NCBI RefSeq assembly: GCF_002777915.1
Contig: NZ_NJGE01000002.1
Coordinates: forward strand, 104,824 to 168,823
Direction of reading: 5' to 3'
Origin: Bartonella tribocorum
GTDB taxonomy: Bacteria > Pseudomonadota > Alphaproteobacteria > Rhizobiales > Rhizobiaceae
Length of the DNA stretch: 64,000 nt
The position numbers and the translations under genes were made by a program. The stretch's first letter is position 1. Each line of letters opens with the position of its first letter. The notes below the pieces were generated by a model. The model did not search any database, was not told the DNA's origin, and saw nothing but the letters and a program-made list of their open reading frames with translations. Below are positions 19,836 through 31,691 of the stretch, in pieces.

Positions 19836-21347
19836 ATGATGAGTAAATTGCGATTTTATAATACGCTGACACGTAAAAAAGAAAATTTTATACCAATAGA
19901 TCCAACAAAAGTACGTCTTTATGTTTGTGGCCCAACAGTTTATGATTATGCGCATATAGGAAATGCACGCCCTGTCATTGTTTTTGATATTTTATTTCGT
20001 TTATTACGTCATGTTTATGGCAATAATCATGTTCTATACGCGCGTAATATTACAGATGTTGATGATAAAATTAATGCACGCGCTACGTGTGAGTATCCAA
20101 ACTTGTCACTGAATGACGCTATTCGTCAATTGACAGAACGCACATATTCTCAGTTTCAACAAGATACAATAGCGCTCGGTTGTTTATTGCCAACCAGCCA
20201 GCCGCGCGCAACGGAGCATTTAGAGGAGATGCGCGCGCTCATCGAAAGACTACTAGAAAAGGGGCACGCTTATAAAGCGGAAAACCATATATTATTTTCT
20301 ATAAGTAGCATAAAAAATCCTCCCCATTATGGGGCATTTGCAAATCGTTCTTTAGATGAAATGAGGGCAGGGGCGCGTATCGATGTTGCCGCTTATAAAA
20401 GGGAGGAAATGGATTTTGTTTTATGGAAGCCTTCTGCGGAAGGAGAGCCAGGTTGGGAATCTCCAGGCGGAATTCCTGTTTTAGGTCGTCCAGGTTGGCA
20501 TATTGAATGTTCTGCCATGTCAATGGCAAAGTTATTAGCGCCCTATGGTGGTGGTTTAACTTGTAATGATCCGATCGCGAATATTTTTGATATCCATGGT
20601 GGTGGACTTGATTTAATTTTTCCTCACCATGAAAATGAGATTGCACAAAGTTGTTCAGCTTTTGGGACAGAGCGAATGGCGAATTTTTGGATGCATAACG
20701 GTTTTTTACAAGTTGAAGGTAAAAAGATGTCGAAAAGCTTTGGCAATTTCATAACCATTCGTTCTGTTTTAGAGAATAATTTTTCGGAATTTAATGGTGT
20801 GTTAACCGATGAGATGAAGCAAAATTGGGCGGGTTTGTCTGCACGTTTTTCGATGCTCCAAACGCATTATCGTGAACCATTAAATTGGACAGAGCAGCGT
20901 TTAATACAATCGAGCAGTGAGCTGTATCGTTGGTATGAGTTGCTTCGCAGTAAAAAGAGTATGATGGAAAAAAACGAAGCGATTGATAATACTCTAATAG
21001 ACGCCCTCAGTGATGATCTTAATACGCCAAAAGCATTAACGATTTTACGAAAATTCTATAAAGCAAGGGATGCTTTGGCTCTTGCTAATGGGATGAATGT
21101 ATTAGGGCTATTACGACAAGAATGGATTAAAGAAATAGACTGCCCATTATTTATAAAAAAAACGTCTCTTGATTCAAAATTTATTGATCAGCGCATTGCC
21201 GAAAGACTGCGGCTTATCCATAATAAAGAGTGGGAAGCTGCGGATACAATTCGTTGTGAGCTTGCAGCCGAGGGGATTCTCTTAAAAGATAGTAAGGATC
21301 CACAAAGTGGTAAGCGTATAACTGTGTGGGAAATAAAAAGATTCTAA
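19836..21347 (+). CDS. cysS: Cysteinyl-tRNA synthetase
   Basis: CysS charges tRNA-Cys. The class I signatures are in [12 protein letters not shown] (HIGH box) and [10 protein letters not shown] (KMSKS box), with zinc-ligand-type residues [16 protein letters not shown] and HHENE. 503 residues is in the family range. Tandem ATGs at 19836 and 19839 are equivalent starts. It is followed 43 bases later by the DUF421 gene. Confidence 0.95.
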   Translation: MMSKLRFYNTLTRKKENFIPIDPTKVRLYVCGPTVYDYAHIGNARPVIVFDILFRLLRHVYGNNHVLYARNITDVDDKINARATCEYPNLSLNDAIRQLTERTYSQFQQDTIALGCLLPTSQPRATEHLEEMRALIERLLEKGHAYKAENHILFSISSIKNPPHYGAFANRSLDEMRAGARIDVAAYKREEMDFVLWKPSAEGEPGWESPGGIPVLGRPGWHIECSAMSMAKLLAPYGGGLTCNDPIANIFDIHGGGLDLIFPHHENEIAQSCSAFGTERMANFWMHNGFLQVEGKKMSKSFGNFITIRSVLENNFSEFNGVLTDEMKQNWAGLSARFSMLQTHYREPLNWTEQRLIQSSSELYRWYELLRSKKSMMEKNEAIDNTLIDALSDDLNTPKALTILRKFYKARDALALANGMNVLGLLRQEWIKEIDCPLFIKKTSLDSKFIDQRIAERLRLIHNKEWEAADTIRCELAAEGILLKDSKDPQSGKRITVWEIKRF

Positions 21348-21390
21348 TTTTCCTATTCCGGCAGTTCTCATAAATTAGAGGGAGAATATA

Positions 21391-22062
21391 ATGGAATTTT
21401 TATATCATTACGGATATATTGCGCTTAAGCTGGCTGTAGGTCTTGTTGCTTTTCTCTTTATTTTAAGAACGACGGGTCGAGGGAGTCTGAGTCAGATGAC
21501 ACCCGTTGATTTGGTCAGCAATTTTGTCATGGGAGGTATTATTGGAGGAGTCATTTATAATCAGAATATTAGCTGTATTCAATTATTGCTTGTTTTACTG
21601 ATTTGGCAAGCCTTGATCGCCTCCTTTAATTTTTGGGCACGCTATTCAGTTTTTTTTCGCCGTCTTATTGCAGGGCGGAATGTCACATTGGTTTTCGATG
21701 GGGACTTTCAAATGGATAAGATTAAGAATTTAGGGATCAATGTTAATGATCTCATTGCGATGTTACGTCTTAAAGGGTGTCACTTACATGAAGCTGCTTT
21801 TGTGCATTTGGAAACCAATGGTGATTGCACTGTTATTAAAAAGGAAGAGGGGAAGAAGTCGATAATTGTCGTAGAAAATGGTGAAGTTATTGATGATGGT
21901 CTTAAAGAGATTGGTAAAACAAAAAAGTGGCTTCAGGCAGAATTGAAAAAAAAGCATGTAAAAGTTGAAAATTTATTTGCAGCAGAGTGGTATGAGAATA
22001 CAGATCAAAATAATAAACTGTATAGCGGATTATTTCTTGTTCCTTTTTCAAAAACAGTCTAA
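21391..22062 (+). CDS. DUF421 (YetF-like) membrane protein
   Basis: This 223-residue protein belongs to the DUF421/YetF family. About three N-terminal transmembrane helices include the conserved LRTTGRGSLSQMTPVDLV segment; a cytoplasmic part follows with LIAGRNVTLVFDGDFQ and GINVNDLIAMLRLKG. The function is unknown. GGGAG precedes the ATG. It lies between cysS and the ABC exporter in the same orientation. Confidence 0.8.
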   Translation: MEFLYHYGYIALKLAVGLVAFLFILRTTGRGSLSQMTPVDLVSNFVMGGIIGGVIYNQNISCIQLLLVLLIWQALIASFNFWARYSVFFRRLIAGRNVTLVFDGDFQMDKIKNLGINVNDLIAMLRLKGCHLHEAAFVHLETNGDCTVIKKEEGKKSIIVVENGEVIDDGLKEIGKTKKWLQAELKKKHVKVENLFAAEWYENTDQNNKLYSGLFLVPFSKTV

Positions 22063-22169
22063 CTTCAAACAATGAGTAGGTATCGCTTATCGGAAGCATA
22101 AAAGACTTATAAACAACCACAGGGGGGTGTCTTGCCTGTTTGTGTGGATGATAGAAAAGTAAGAGCTTT

Positions 22170-24053
22170 ATGAAACGCAATGAAATGACAAAAACTGTAT
22201 CATCAGATACAGGGAAAACTCTGCACACACTTTACAATTTATGGCCTTACATGTGGCCGGTCGATCGGCGTGATCTAAAAATACGTGTACTATGGGCAAT
22301 ATTTTATCTAGTTTTGGCTAAGCTTGTTCTTATATCTGTACCGTATTTCTTTAAATATTCTACGAATATGCTTGATTCAAACTTTCAGCTTCCTGAATGG
22401 TTTCCATCCAGTTGGATTATTCCCGTCATGCTTGTTTTGGCATACAATGTTGCACGTATGATGCAGGCTGGATTAAATCAATTACGCGACTCCCTTTTTG
22501 CGACTGTTGGTCAATACGCTGTGCGTCAATTAGCTTATAAAGCCTTTATACATATTCATGAGCTATCTTTGCGATTCCATTTAGAACGCCGGACTGGTGG
22601 GCTTTCTCGTGTGATTGAGCGTGGTACAAAAGGAATCGAAGCAATCGTAAGATTTTCGATTCTCAATACCGTACCGACAGTTTTAGAATTTATATTAACC
22701 GCTCTTGTATTTTACATCAACTACGGACTGTATTATTTTCTCATTGTCGTTATAACGGTTTTATTATATACCTTTTTTACTATTAAGGCGAGTGATTGGC
22801 GTATTCGTATTCGGCAGCAAATGAATACAGCAGATACTGAGGCGAATACGCGCGCTGTTGATTCTCTTTTGAATTTTGAGACGGTCAAATATTTTGGCAA
22901 TGAAACTCTAGAGGCTGATCGTTTCGATGCTTCCATGGCAGGTTATGAAAAAGCCGCAACAAAGATTTGGACATCATTAAGCTGGCTTAATTTTGGTCAG
23001 GCTCTTATCTTTGGTATTGGCATGACAATCATGATGCTGATGTCAGCTTATGAAGTTTTTTATAAGACACAAACTTTAGGAGATTTTGTTTTTATTAATG
23101 CTCTTTTAATGCAACTTTCCATTCCACTGAATTTTATTGGTTCAATTTATCGTGATGTTCGACAAGGTTTAACGGATATTGAAGCGATGTTCGATCTTTT
23201 AGATGTTCAGCAGGAGATCGTTGATAAATCGAATGCTAAACCGTTAGAGATAAGCCATGGGACCATTCGCTTTCATCAGGTAAAGTTTTCTTATGATTCG
23301 ACGCGTCAGATCCTCAGAGATATTGATTTTGAAGTCCCTGGAGGAAAAACAGTCGCTATTGTCGGTCCATCGGGTGCAGGTAAATCAACCATCTCTCGAT
23401 TACTTTTTCGCTTTTATGATGTTGATGCAGGGTCTATCACAATTGACGGGCAGGATATTCGTGACATAACACAAAAAAGTTTGCGTGAAGTGATCGGCAT
23501 GGTCCCACAAGACACGGTGTTATTTAATGATACAATTGCCTATAATATTCGCTATGGGCGACCAAGTGCGACCGATGAAGAGATGCGTAAAGCGGCTGAA
23601 ATGGCACAAATATCAAAATTTATTGAGATGTTACCGGAAGGTTTTCAGTCTATGGTAGGAGAGCGTGGTCTCAAATTGTCAGGGGGCGAAAAACAACGTG
23701 TGGCTATTGCACGGACACTCTTAAAATCCCCCCCACTTCTTATTCTAGATGAAGCAACAGCAGCTCTTGACACGACGACAGAACAGGAGATTCAACAAGC
23801 ATTGGATATTGTAAGCCGTGGACGAACAACGTTGATTATTGCGCATCGTCTGTCCACGGTTATCAATGCTGATGAAATTTTGGTTCTTAAAAGTGGTCGT
23901 ATTATTGAAAATGGGACGCATACAGAGCTCTTACGAAAGAAAGGTCTCTATGCTTCAATGTGGAATAAGCAGCTTGAAGCATCGCAAGCTGAAGAAAAAT
24001 TACGTAAAATGCGTCAAGAAGATGAGGTGGCTATTGTTAATCGAAAAAAATAA
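22170..24053 (+). CDS. Atm1-type ABC exporter (fused permease and ATPase)
   Basis: This half-transporter resembles bacterial Atm1/HMT1 proteins, which export glutathione-linked or metal-related substrates across the inner membrane. Six transmembrane helices span about residues 30-330, with RTGGLSRVIERGTKGIE and FETVKYFGNE typical of the Atm1 group. The nucleotide-binding domain has Walker [10 protein letters not shown], signature LSGGEKQRVAIAR and Walker B LLILDEATAALD. It is 627 residues and is presumed to work as a homodimer. The substrate is inferred from family only. Confidence 0.88.
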   Translation: MKRNEMTKTVSSDTGKTLHTLYNLWPYMWPVDRRDLKIRVLWAIFYLVLAKLVLISVPYFFKYSTNMLDSNFQLPEWFPSSWIIPVMLVLAYNVARMMQAGLNQLRDSLFATVGQYAVRQLAYKAFIHIHELSLRFHLERRTGGLSRVIERGTKGIEAIVRFSILNTVPTVLEFILTALVFYINYGLYYFLIVVITVLLYTFFTIKASDWRIRIRQQMNTADTEANTRAVDSLLNFETVKYFGNETLEADRFDASMAGYEKAATKIWTSLSWLNFGQALIFGIGMTIMMLMSAYEVFYKTQTLGDFVFINALLMQLSIPLNFIGSIYRDVRQGLTDIEAMFDLLDVQQEIVDKSNAKPLEISHGTIRFHQVKFSYDSTRQILRDIDFEVPGGKTVAIVGPSGAGKSTISRLLFRFYDVDAGSITIDGQDIRDITQKSLREVIGMVPQDTVLFNDTIAYNIRYGRPSATDEEMRKAAEMAQISKFIEMLPEGFQSMVGERGLKLSGGEKQRVAIARTLLKSPPLLILDEATAALDTTTEQEIQQALDIVSRGRTTLIIAHRLSTVINADEILVLKSGRIIENGTHTELLRKKGLYASMWNKQLEASQAEEKLRKMRQEDEVAIVNRKK

Positions 24054-24170
24054 GGAGGGTAAAATGTAATCTATATCTTTATATGGAGTGATTGATTAAA
24101 TACATAAAAAGAGACAAGGGGAACAAAAAGATTTATTGCTTGTTTAAGTTTACGATGAATAGGAAATTAT

Positions 24171-24869
24171 ATGAGTATTCTACAATCTGTCCATAATAGC
24201 TTTGTGCCGATTCATAAAGAAGGTTACCCTTTTATTGTAGCATTTTTTGTTATTTCGCTCATTCTTGGCTGGATATGGAGTCCGTTGTTTTGGTGTGGTC
24301 TTATTCTTACAGTCTGGTGTATCTACTTTTTCCGTGATCCAGATCGTGTGATCCCTTTGAATTCAAATTGGGTGATGTCGCCTGCAGATGGGCGTATTTC
24401 ATTTGTGGAATCTTGTGTGCCACCTGAAGAATTAGGTTTAGGGAAGGATGAAATGATCCGTATATCCATTTTTATGGATGTTTTTTCATGCCATATTAAC
24501 CGTATTCCTATCAGTGGTACAGTAGAGTCTATCCTTTATCATCCAGGTCGGTTTACCAATGCAGAATTTGATAAGGCTAGCCAGTTTAATGAGCGTAATG
24601 GAGTGGTCATTGATAGCAAGCATGGAAAAATTGGTATCGTACAAATAGCGGGGATGTTTGCCCGTCGGATTGTTTGTTGGTCAAAAGAAAATGATGCTGT
24701 TATCACGGGAGAGCGATTTGGATTGATTCGTTTTGGTTCTCGCCTTGATATTTATATACCAACTGAAATGAAATTACGTGTTGCAGTTGGACAAACAGCC
24801 ATTGCTGGAGAGACAGTTTTGGGTTCTTTTGATGATAAGAGTGCTATAACGGACTTCAGATACGATTAG
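24171..24869 (+). CDS. psd: Phosphatidylserine decarboxylase proenzyme
   Basis: Psd forms phosphatidylethanolamine from phosphatidylserine. The 232-residue short form has two N-terminal hydrophobic helices, the active-site [22 protein letters not shown], and the processing site in [11 protein letters not shown]. There the chain self-cleaves at Gly-Ser to create the pyruvoyl group. It is adjacent to pssA, which supplies its substrate; the gap is 9 bases. Confidence 0.93.
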   Translation: MSILQSVHNSFVPIHKEGYPFIVAFFVISLILGWIWSPLFWCGLILTVWCIYFFRDPDRVIPLNSNWVMSPADGRISFVESCVPPEELGLGKDEMIRISIFMDVFSCHINRIPISGTVESILYHPGRFTNAEFDKASQFNERNGVVIDSKHGKIGIVQIAGMFARRIVCWSKENDAVITGERFGLIRFGSRLDIYIPTEMKLRVAVGQTAIAGETVLGSFDDKSAITDFRYD

Positions 24870-24878
24870 GGTCACCCA

Positions 24879-25718
24879 ATGAAAAATTTTTCGCCATTTT
24901 CTTCATTCAATCCTGAGGGACAGCATGATGATGTTGCAAATCGGCGACGTTCACCAACATCAATGCGGTATGTTATTCCCAATATCATTACTATTTTAGC
25001 CATTTGCGCAGGGATGAGCAGCATTCGTTTAGCTTTTGAAAATCGCTATGAGGCTGCTATTTTAATGGTGCTTTTGGCCGCAGTTTTAGATGGTGCTGAT
25101 GGTCGTATTGCGCGTTTAATAGATGGAAGTTCATCTTTTGGAGCACAGATGGATTCTCTTGCTGATATTGTAAATTTTGGTGTTACTCCTGCACTTATTG
25201 TTTATTCCTTTATTTTAAATCAAGCATACCACATTGGTTGGGTTGCAGCTCTTGTTTATTGTGTTGCCTGTTGTTTACGATTAGCGCGTTTTAATGTGAT
25301 GTTGGATAACACCGATATACCTCAATGGCAGAAAAGTTATTTTGTTGGTGTTCCTGCACCTGCAGGAGCGTTACTCCTTTTATTGCCTATGTATCTAGGC
25401 GCCCTTGGTTTGGTTCCCAATAGGGGATGGGCATTGTTTTTTAGTCTTTATACTGTAATTATTTCTTTTCTTTTGATTAGCCGTTTGCCAGTGTGGAACG
25501 CAAAGTCAATTGATCATAATTTGAGGCGTGATATCGTTATACCGTGCATGTTGGTTATTGTCATTTATGTTGGTTTTCTTGCGACTTATACATGGGAAAC
25601 TTTATTGCTTACGGCTGTTGGCTATATAATTTTTCTCCCCTGCAGTTTTATCGCTTATAGTAAACGCGCTGCTTTAGAAGAGAAAAAGTCTGATGCTAAA
25701 GCTCTCCAAGAATCATAA
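24879..25718 (+). CDS. pssA: CDP-diacylglycerol-serine O-phosphatidyltransferase
   Basis: This inner-membrane enzyme makes phosphatidylserine. The CDP-alcohol phosphotransferase motif D-G-x2-A-R-x8-G-x3-D-x3-D is seen in DGADGRIARL...FGAQMDSLAD. About eight hydrophobic helices fill the 279 residues. With psd it forms the phosphatidylethanolamine branch. A hairpin directly follows the stop. Confidence 0.93.
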   Translation: MKNFSPFSSFNPEGQHDDVANRRRSPTSMRYVIPNIITILAICAGMSSIRLAFENRYEAAILMVLLAAVLDGADGRIARLIDGSSSFGAQMDSLADIVNFGVTPALIVYSFILNQAYHIGWVAALVYCVACCLRLARFNVMLDNTDIPQWQKSYFVGVPAPAGALLLLLPMYLGALGLVPNRGWALFFSLYTVIISFLLISRLPVWNAKSIDHNLRRDIVIPCMLVIVIYVGFLATYTWETLLLTAVGYIIFLPCSFIAYSKRAALEEKKSDAKALQES

Positions 25719-25747
25719 AGTGCTTCATTCTTCTGTTGAGAAGCACT
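25719..25747 (-). terminator. Candidate terminator between convergent pssA and SDR genes
   Basis: A perfect 8-bp stem, AGTGCTTC (25719-25726) with GAAGCACT (25740-25747), has a 13-base loop. On the minus strand it is followed by TTTATGATT, so it could end the purF-SDR transcript; a plus-strand role for pssA is possible but no T tract follows. Confidence 0.4.
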
Positions 25748-25787
25748 GGAAAGAGGGTGATTCAACTATTGACGTCTCAGATGATGA

Positions 25788-26537
25788 TCAATGAGGATTA
25801 TGATAATCTACAAACCGATTTTTACGGACATCAAAGAGTTTTCCAGTTTCCTTTAAATCAGGAGAGAGCAAATGGATTATTTTTTTTGCAACCTCTTGTG
25901 CTGAGGGGAGCATTTGTGGATCTTCACCAGGCATAGCTTCAGCACGCATGGCTGTGCGTGTGGCTCCAGGGTTGACACAATTAATCTTAATAGGGGTTTG
26001 TTTGAGTTCTTCTGCCCAACAGCGGGCAATCATTTCTAAAGCCGCTTTAGAGGCTGCGTAAGCCCCCCAAAAAGGGCGCGCAACATGCGCAACGCTTGAC
26101 GATAACAGGATGGCTCGTCCGGCATCAGATTCACGTAATAAAGGCTCAACGGCTTTTATTAAGCGCCATTGGCTGATAAGATTTATTTGGAAGACATCTT
26201 CAAATACCGTGTTTTCTATATGGGCTATTGGTGAAAGTGTTCCAAGGATTCCTGCATTTGCAACGATAATATCAAGTTTTTTCCAGCGTTTGGCAATTGA
26301 GAGTGCAAGGGTATCAATGTTTTCCATATGATGCAAATCCAGTGGAACGAGGGTTGCATGAGCCCCTTTTTCTCGAATTCTATTGTCCAATTCAGTAAGT
26401 CCACTGACTGTTCGTGCAAGAGCAATAATATGAGCCCCGCGTGCAGCAAGTTCGAGCGCCAAAGAATAGCCAATCCCCCTTGATGCACCAGTAACAAGTG
26501 CAACGCGCCCATGGAGACTAAAGTCACATTTTGTCAT
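25788..26537 (-). CDS. SDR-family NAD(P)-dependent oxidoreductase
   Basis: This is a short-chain dehydrogenase/reductase with a Rossmann fold. The cofactor loop GASRGIGYSLALELAARGA, NAGILG, a Ser in ILLSSSVAHV and the catalytic YAASK are present in 249 residues; the later NCVNPGATRT matches the family. The substrate is unknown. ATG 26537 is chosen; a GTG at 26540 overlaps the purF stop by one base. It follows purF, an order common in Hyphomicrobiales. Confidence 0.85.
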   Translation of the reverse strand: MTKCDFSLHGRVALVTGASRGIGYSLALELAARGAHIIALARTVSGLTELDNRIREKGAHATLVPLDLHHMENIDTLALSIAKRWKKLDIIVANAGILGTLSPIAHIENTVFEDVFQINLISQWRLIKAVEPLLRESDAGRAILLSSSVAHVARPFWGAYAASKAALEMIARCWAEELKQTPIKINCVNPGATRTAMRAEAMPGEDPQMLPSAQEVAKKIIHLLSPDLKETGKLFDVRKNRFVDYHNPH

Positions 26538-26539
26538 CA

Positions 26540-28033
<1,494 letters not shown>

Positions 28034-28147
28034 ATTCTTTCACTTGTGATATGGAGGAATCATTCATATCACATTTTACATTATTTAGTTCTCTTTCTGC
28101 ATGAAAAGCTATTCCCTATTTTTTAAAAGTGTCTTTTCACGAGAGTG

Positions 28148-28690
28148 TTATTCATGCGTATTTTTATTGCTATCTTTAAACAAATTTTCTGCCTTTTCGA
28201 GAACAGATCCAAGATCTTTGGGGAGTATTTCCCAAACTTTTTGTCCTAGAGAATCTAAAATAGGCCTTGTTTTAGCATCTTTTAACCAGTTCGCTTGGTG
28301 CTCGGGTTTAATCAGGGCATTAATTAGCAACATACCGATGACCATAATCAGTAAACCCCGAAATGCTCCAAAAACAAAACCAATAGTGCGGTCGAGGATA
28401 CCAATGCGACTATCAATAATAAAGTCGGAGATTTTCATTGTAATAATTGAAGTAATAATAAGAACAATAATAAAAATTGTGACCAATGTTGTGATCAATG
28501 CAATCATTTTATTAGAGAGATATTGTTCAAAGAAAGGTAAGACCGGTTTGAATAAAAACAGTGTCGTAACAGCTGCAATTGCCCAAGAAACCAACGATAA
28601 TATTTCACGTGAAAACCCTCGAAGCATAGCAAGAAAAGCGGACAACAGGATGACTACTACGACAATTCCATCAAGGATTGTTATGATCAT
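28148..28690 (-). CDS. cvpA: CvpA-family membrane protein
   Basis: This 180-residue protein has four hydrophobic helices, starting IITILDGIVVVVILLSAFLA, with the family motif LRGFSREILSLVSW and GFVFGAFRGLL. CvpA is linked to colicin V production and envelope function in E. coli; its exact role is unclear. Its position between radA and purF is conserved across many proteobacteria and supports the call. The tail is a basic, soluble extension. Confidence 0.88.
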   Translation of the reverse strand: MIITILDGIVVVVILLSAFLAMLRGFSREILSLVSWAIAAVTTLFLFKPVLPFFEQYLSNKMIALITTLVTIFIIVLIITSIITMKISDFIIDSRIGILDRTIGFVFGAFRGLLIMVIGMLLINALIKPEHQANWLKDAKTRPILDSLGQKVWEILPKDLGSVLEKAENLFKDSNKNTHE

Positions 28691-28811
28691 TTGTTTGTTC
28701 CTTATACCTAAATTTGTGTTCTTTTAAGTCAATCTACAAATATATTTTTTGTTATGCCATTTTTTTTTCTTATAGCAAGGATCTTTTGTATTTTATAGAG
28801 TTTTTTCTATA

Positions 28812-30209
28812 TTATTCTACCTGTGATGCAGACCATTTTTTACTTGCAGTAAGTGTGGCAACGAGCTCGGGAAGGTCGGAAAAAGTTTTTTGTTGAAAAT
28901 TGAGCGACTTCATCATTTCGGTTGTTGTTGTGGGATGAAATGCCCCTTGAAAGCCGAGTTTTTTTGCTTCATTGATGCGTTGGGCTGAATGTGCAACAGC
29001 GCGGGTAGCTCCTGAAAGACTGACTTCACCAAAATATACATAATCCGTTGGCAAAGGAATATTGGCAAGAGAGGATACCAAAGCGGCGGCTACAGCTAAA
29101 TCAGCAGCGGGTTCTGATATGCGATATCCACCTGCTACATTGAGATAGACATCATGCTGCCCAAAACGAATGCCGCAATGGGCTTCTAAAACGGCCAAAA
29201 TCATAGAAAGACGATTTCCATCCCATCCGACAACCGCACGTCGTGGTGTTCCAAGGGAAGAAGGAGCAACAAGCGCTTGAATTTCTACCAATATTGGGCG
29301 AGTTCCTTCCATACCGGCGAAAACAGCAGCGCCTGGAGCTTTTTCATTACGTTCTCCTAAGAACAATTCGGAGGGATTTATCACTTCGCGTAATCCTTTA
29401 TCAGACATTTCAAAGACACCAATTTCATCTGTTGGCCCGAAGCGATTTTTTACAGTTCTAAGAATGCGATAATGATGCCCTCCCTCACCCTCAAAATAGA
29501 GAACACCATCAACCATATGTTCAACGACCCGAGGACCAGCAATTTGCCCATCTTTTGTAACATGACCAACAAGAACAACAGCAGCACCTGTTTTCTTGGC
29601 AAAGCGTATCATAGCTTGCGCGCCAATACGGACTTGTGTGACAGTGCCGGGTGCTGAATCTGCTGTATCTGACCATAGGGTTTGAATCGAATCGATAATC
29701 ACCATATCAAGGTTTTTATGTTCGCTTAAGGTTGCAAGAATATCTTCAACATTGGTTTCAGCAGCAAGTTTTACCTCTGTATTATGAGCTCCAAGCCTTT
29801 GCGCGCGCAGACAAATTTGCGCAATAGCCTCTTCACCCGAGACATAGATAACATTGTGTCCTTTGCGTGATAAAGCAGCAGCTGTTTGTGTGAGCAATGT
29901 TGATTTTCCAATACCGGGATCACCCCCAACAAGAAGAGCTGATCCACGGACAAAGCCCCCACCGGTAACACGATCCAGTTCAGCAATACCAGAATGAATA
30001 CGTGGAGCATCTTGGATATCTCCAGAAAGAGATGTAAGGGCAACAATGCGTCCTTTACGCGTATTCTGCTTAGGACCACTTCCTATGCCACCATTTATAT
30101 TTTCTTCAACAAGAGAATTCCATTCTCCACAGGCGCTACATTTCCCTGCCCAACGAGAATGAACGGTTCCACAATTTTGACAGATAAATTGAACACGGTT
30201 CCGTACCAT
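28812..30209 (-). CDS. radA: DNA repair protein RadA
   Basis: RadA is a RecA-like branch-migration ATPase that interacts with the replicative helicase family. The 465 residues show an N-terminal zinc finger (CQNCG...CSACGEW), Walker A GGDPGIGKST, the diagnostic KNRFGPTDEIG motif, and a Lon-like C-terminal domain. It starts 6 bases after the stop of the truncated dnaB copy. The first 29 codons are duplicated upstream at 31692-31781. Confidence 0.95.
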   Translation of the reverse strand: MVRNRVQFICQNCGTVHSRWAGKCSACGEWNSLVEENINGGIGSGPKQNTRKGRIVALTSLSGDIQDAPRIHSGIAELDRVTGGGFVRGSALLVGGDPGIGKSTLLTQTAAALSRKGHNVIYVSGEEAIAQICLRAQRLGAHNTEVKLAAETNVEDILATLSEHKNLDMVIIDSIQTLWSDTADSAPGTVTQVRIGAQAMIRFAKKTGAAVVLVGHVTKDGQIAGPRVVEHMVDGVLYFEGEGGHHYRILRTVKNRFGPTDEIGVFEMSDKGLREVINPSELFLGERNEKAPGAAVFAGMEGTRPILVEIQALVAPSSLGTPRRAVVGWDGNRLSMILAVLEAHCGIRFGQHDVYLNVAGGYRISEPAADLAVAAALVSSLANIPLPTDYVYFGEVSLSGATRAVAHSAQRINEAKKLGFQGAFHPTTTTEMMKSLNFQQKTFSDLPELVATLTASKKWSASQVE

Positions 30210-31190
30210 GATGATTTAACCAATTTGTTCTGGAAGATAATTGCTATCTGCCAGATCACTAAAGCGTGTGAAATCAGATTGAAAGGCAAGGGACACGATT
30301 CCTGTTGGTCCGTGACGTTGTTTTGCAACAATAACATCAGCTTTGCCCATAATTTTATCCATTTCATCTTGCCATTTTGCATGTTCAAGGCTACCAATCT
30401 TTGGTTCTTCATTTCTGAGATAATATTCTTCACGATAAATAAATAGAACGATGTCAGCATCTTGCTCAATAGAACCAAATCCACCTAAATCTGAAAGTTT
30501 TGGGCTTTTATCTGTTCTATTTTCTACTTGGCGCGAAAGCTGTGAAAGAGCAAGAATAGGGATATTCAACTCTTTGGCTAAGGCTTTTAATTCCGCAGTA
30601 ATTTCTTGCATACGATATTCAGATGAATATTTTAAGTCACTTGTCATGAGTTGGATATAGTCGATAATTAAAATATCTAAACCATATTGTCGCTTGAGAC
30701 GTCGTGCACGGGCAGCCAGTTGTGGAACTGATATCCCCCCAGTTTGATCAATATAAAGGGGTGCTTTTTTGAGTTGCTCCGTCACACGAATAATTTTTGA
30801 GAATTGTTCTTCTGAAATACGACCACGTCGAATATCAGAAGAAGAGACTTCTGTTTGTTCAGAAATAATACGTGTTGCAAGCTGCTCTGAGGACATTTCA
30901 AGTGAGAAGAATCCTACAACACCACCTTCATTTTCTTCGGTAGTACCATTATGATTATAAGCATTGGCAATATTAAAGGCAATGTTGGTCGCAAGCGAAG
31001 TCTTACCCATACTAGGGCGTCCTGCAAGGATAATTAAGTCAGATGGTTGTAATCCTCCCATTTTTTCATCAAGTGTTTGAATATGAGTCGCTATCCCTGA
31101 TATTTGCGAAGAGCGCTTCTTCGCAGCACTTGCTATATCAATAACTTTTTTGATGGCATTCTCAAGACTGTCAAATCCACTATCGCAGTC
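30108..31190 (-). repeat. Duplicated dnaB-radA segment, copy 1
   Basis: This covers the radA 5' end and the dnaB motor-domain coding region. It corresponds to about 31678-32760, with the same 6-base spacing between dnaB stop and radA start in both. Boundaries are approximate and were judged by eye. Confidence 0.75.
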
Positions 31191-31208
31191 TTCTTTTTTT
31201 TCTAACAT
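30216..31208 (-). CDS. Truncated second copy of replicative helicase DnaB (C-terminal motor domain)
   Basis: The 330 residues align with residues about 175-496 of the complete DnaB encoded at 31788-33278, with nearly identical DNA over long stretches. The N-terminal DnaB domain is missing, and the first 12 or so residues do not match. Walker A GRPSMGKTS and Walker B LIIDYIQLM remain, as does ALSQLSRQVENR, but the normally invariant LRESGSIEQ reads LGGFGSIEQ. A GGGAAAG ribosome-site-like sequence precedes ATG 31208. It may be a non-functional duplicate, a truncated ATPase, or a gene under decay; the open frame and intact P-loop argue against recent inactivation. Confidence 0.85.
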   Translation of the reverse strand: MLEKKEDCDSGFDSLENAIKKVIDIASAAKKRSSQISGIATHIQTLDEKMGGLQPSDLIILAGRPSMGKTSLATNIAFNIANAYNHNGTTEENEGGVVGFFSLEMSSEQLATRIISEQTEVSSSDIRRGRISEEQFSKIIRVTEQLKKAPLYIDQTGGISVPQLAARARRLKRQYGLDILIIDYIQLMTSDLKYSSEYRMQEITAELKALAKELNIPILALSQLSRQVENRTDKSPKLSDLGGFGSIEQDADIVLFIYREEYYLRNEEPKIGSLEHAKWQDEMDKIMGKADVIVAKQRHGPTGIVSLAFQSDFTRFSDLADSNYLPEQIG

Positions 31209-31691
31209 AATTATATACTTTCCCTTTGTTTAGATATCAATTTTTATACAATTTTATATCAAGAATATTTTGCATGTTATAGAATTTTCTCTGTACTGTA
31301 ATATTTAAAACACAGCTTGTTTTTTTATATGCGGTAATGAAGGTCGTTTTTTCAGACAGATTAAAAAGTATTGTTGTTAAAAGATTAGAGATTGTCCTGT
31401 GAAGCGAAAATTTTCTGATATTTTACATAATAGCTTGCCTTGCGCAACAGTAGCAATTTCTTTTGGATTTCATAACAAGAAAATGATTGTCTTGTGAGAA
31501 GGAGACTTTGTAAAAGAAGGAACAATACAGCAACATTTAAAGTAGCTATGAATTTTAGATATATGTGTCCTACTTGCAATACTAAAAGATGTATTATTAA
31601 GATTAATATTGTTCGAGAGTTTTTTAGATGTCAAATAATGACAGCTAATGACGGTTAAAATCATCGAAAAATAACTCTTTAATAAGAGATA
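31209..31691. other. AT-rich spacer inside the dnaB-radA duplication
   Basis: This 483-base spacer lies between the truncated dnaB and the radA start fragment. No coding frame is supported. Its right end (about 31678-31691) still matches radA past the fragment's stop codon. Its left end keeps a short AAAGGGAAA match to dnaB on the minus strand. It is close in length to the missing 5' part of dnaB (about 500 bases), so it may be that part in advanced decay, but no convincing translation is left. Confidence 0.45.

Noticed and set aside
28101..28727. 208-codon plus-strand frame
   Set aside because: It lies opposite cvpA, whose family and operon position are clear. The plus-strand translation has no recognisable features.
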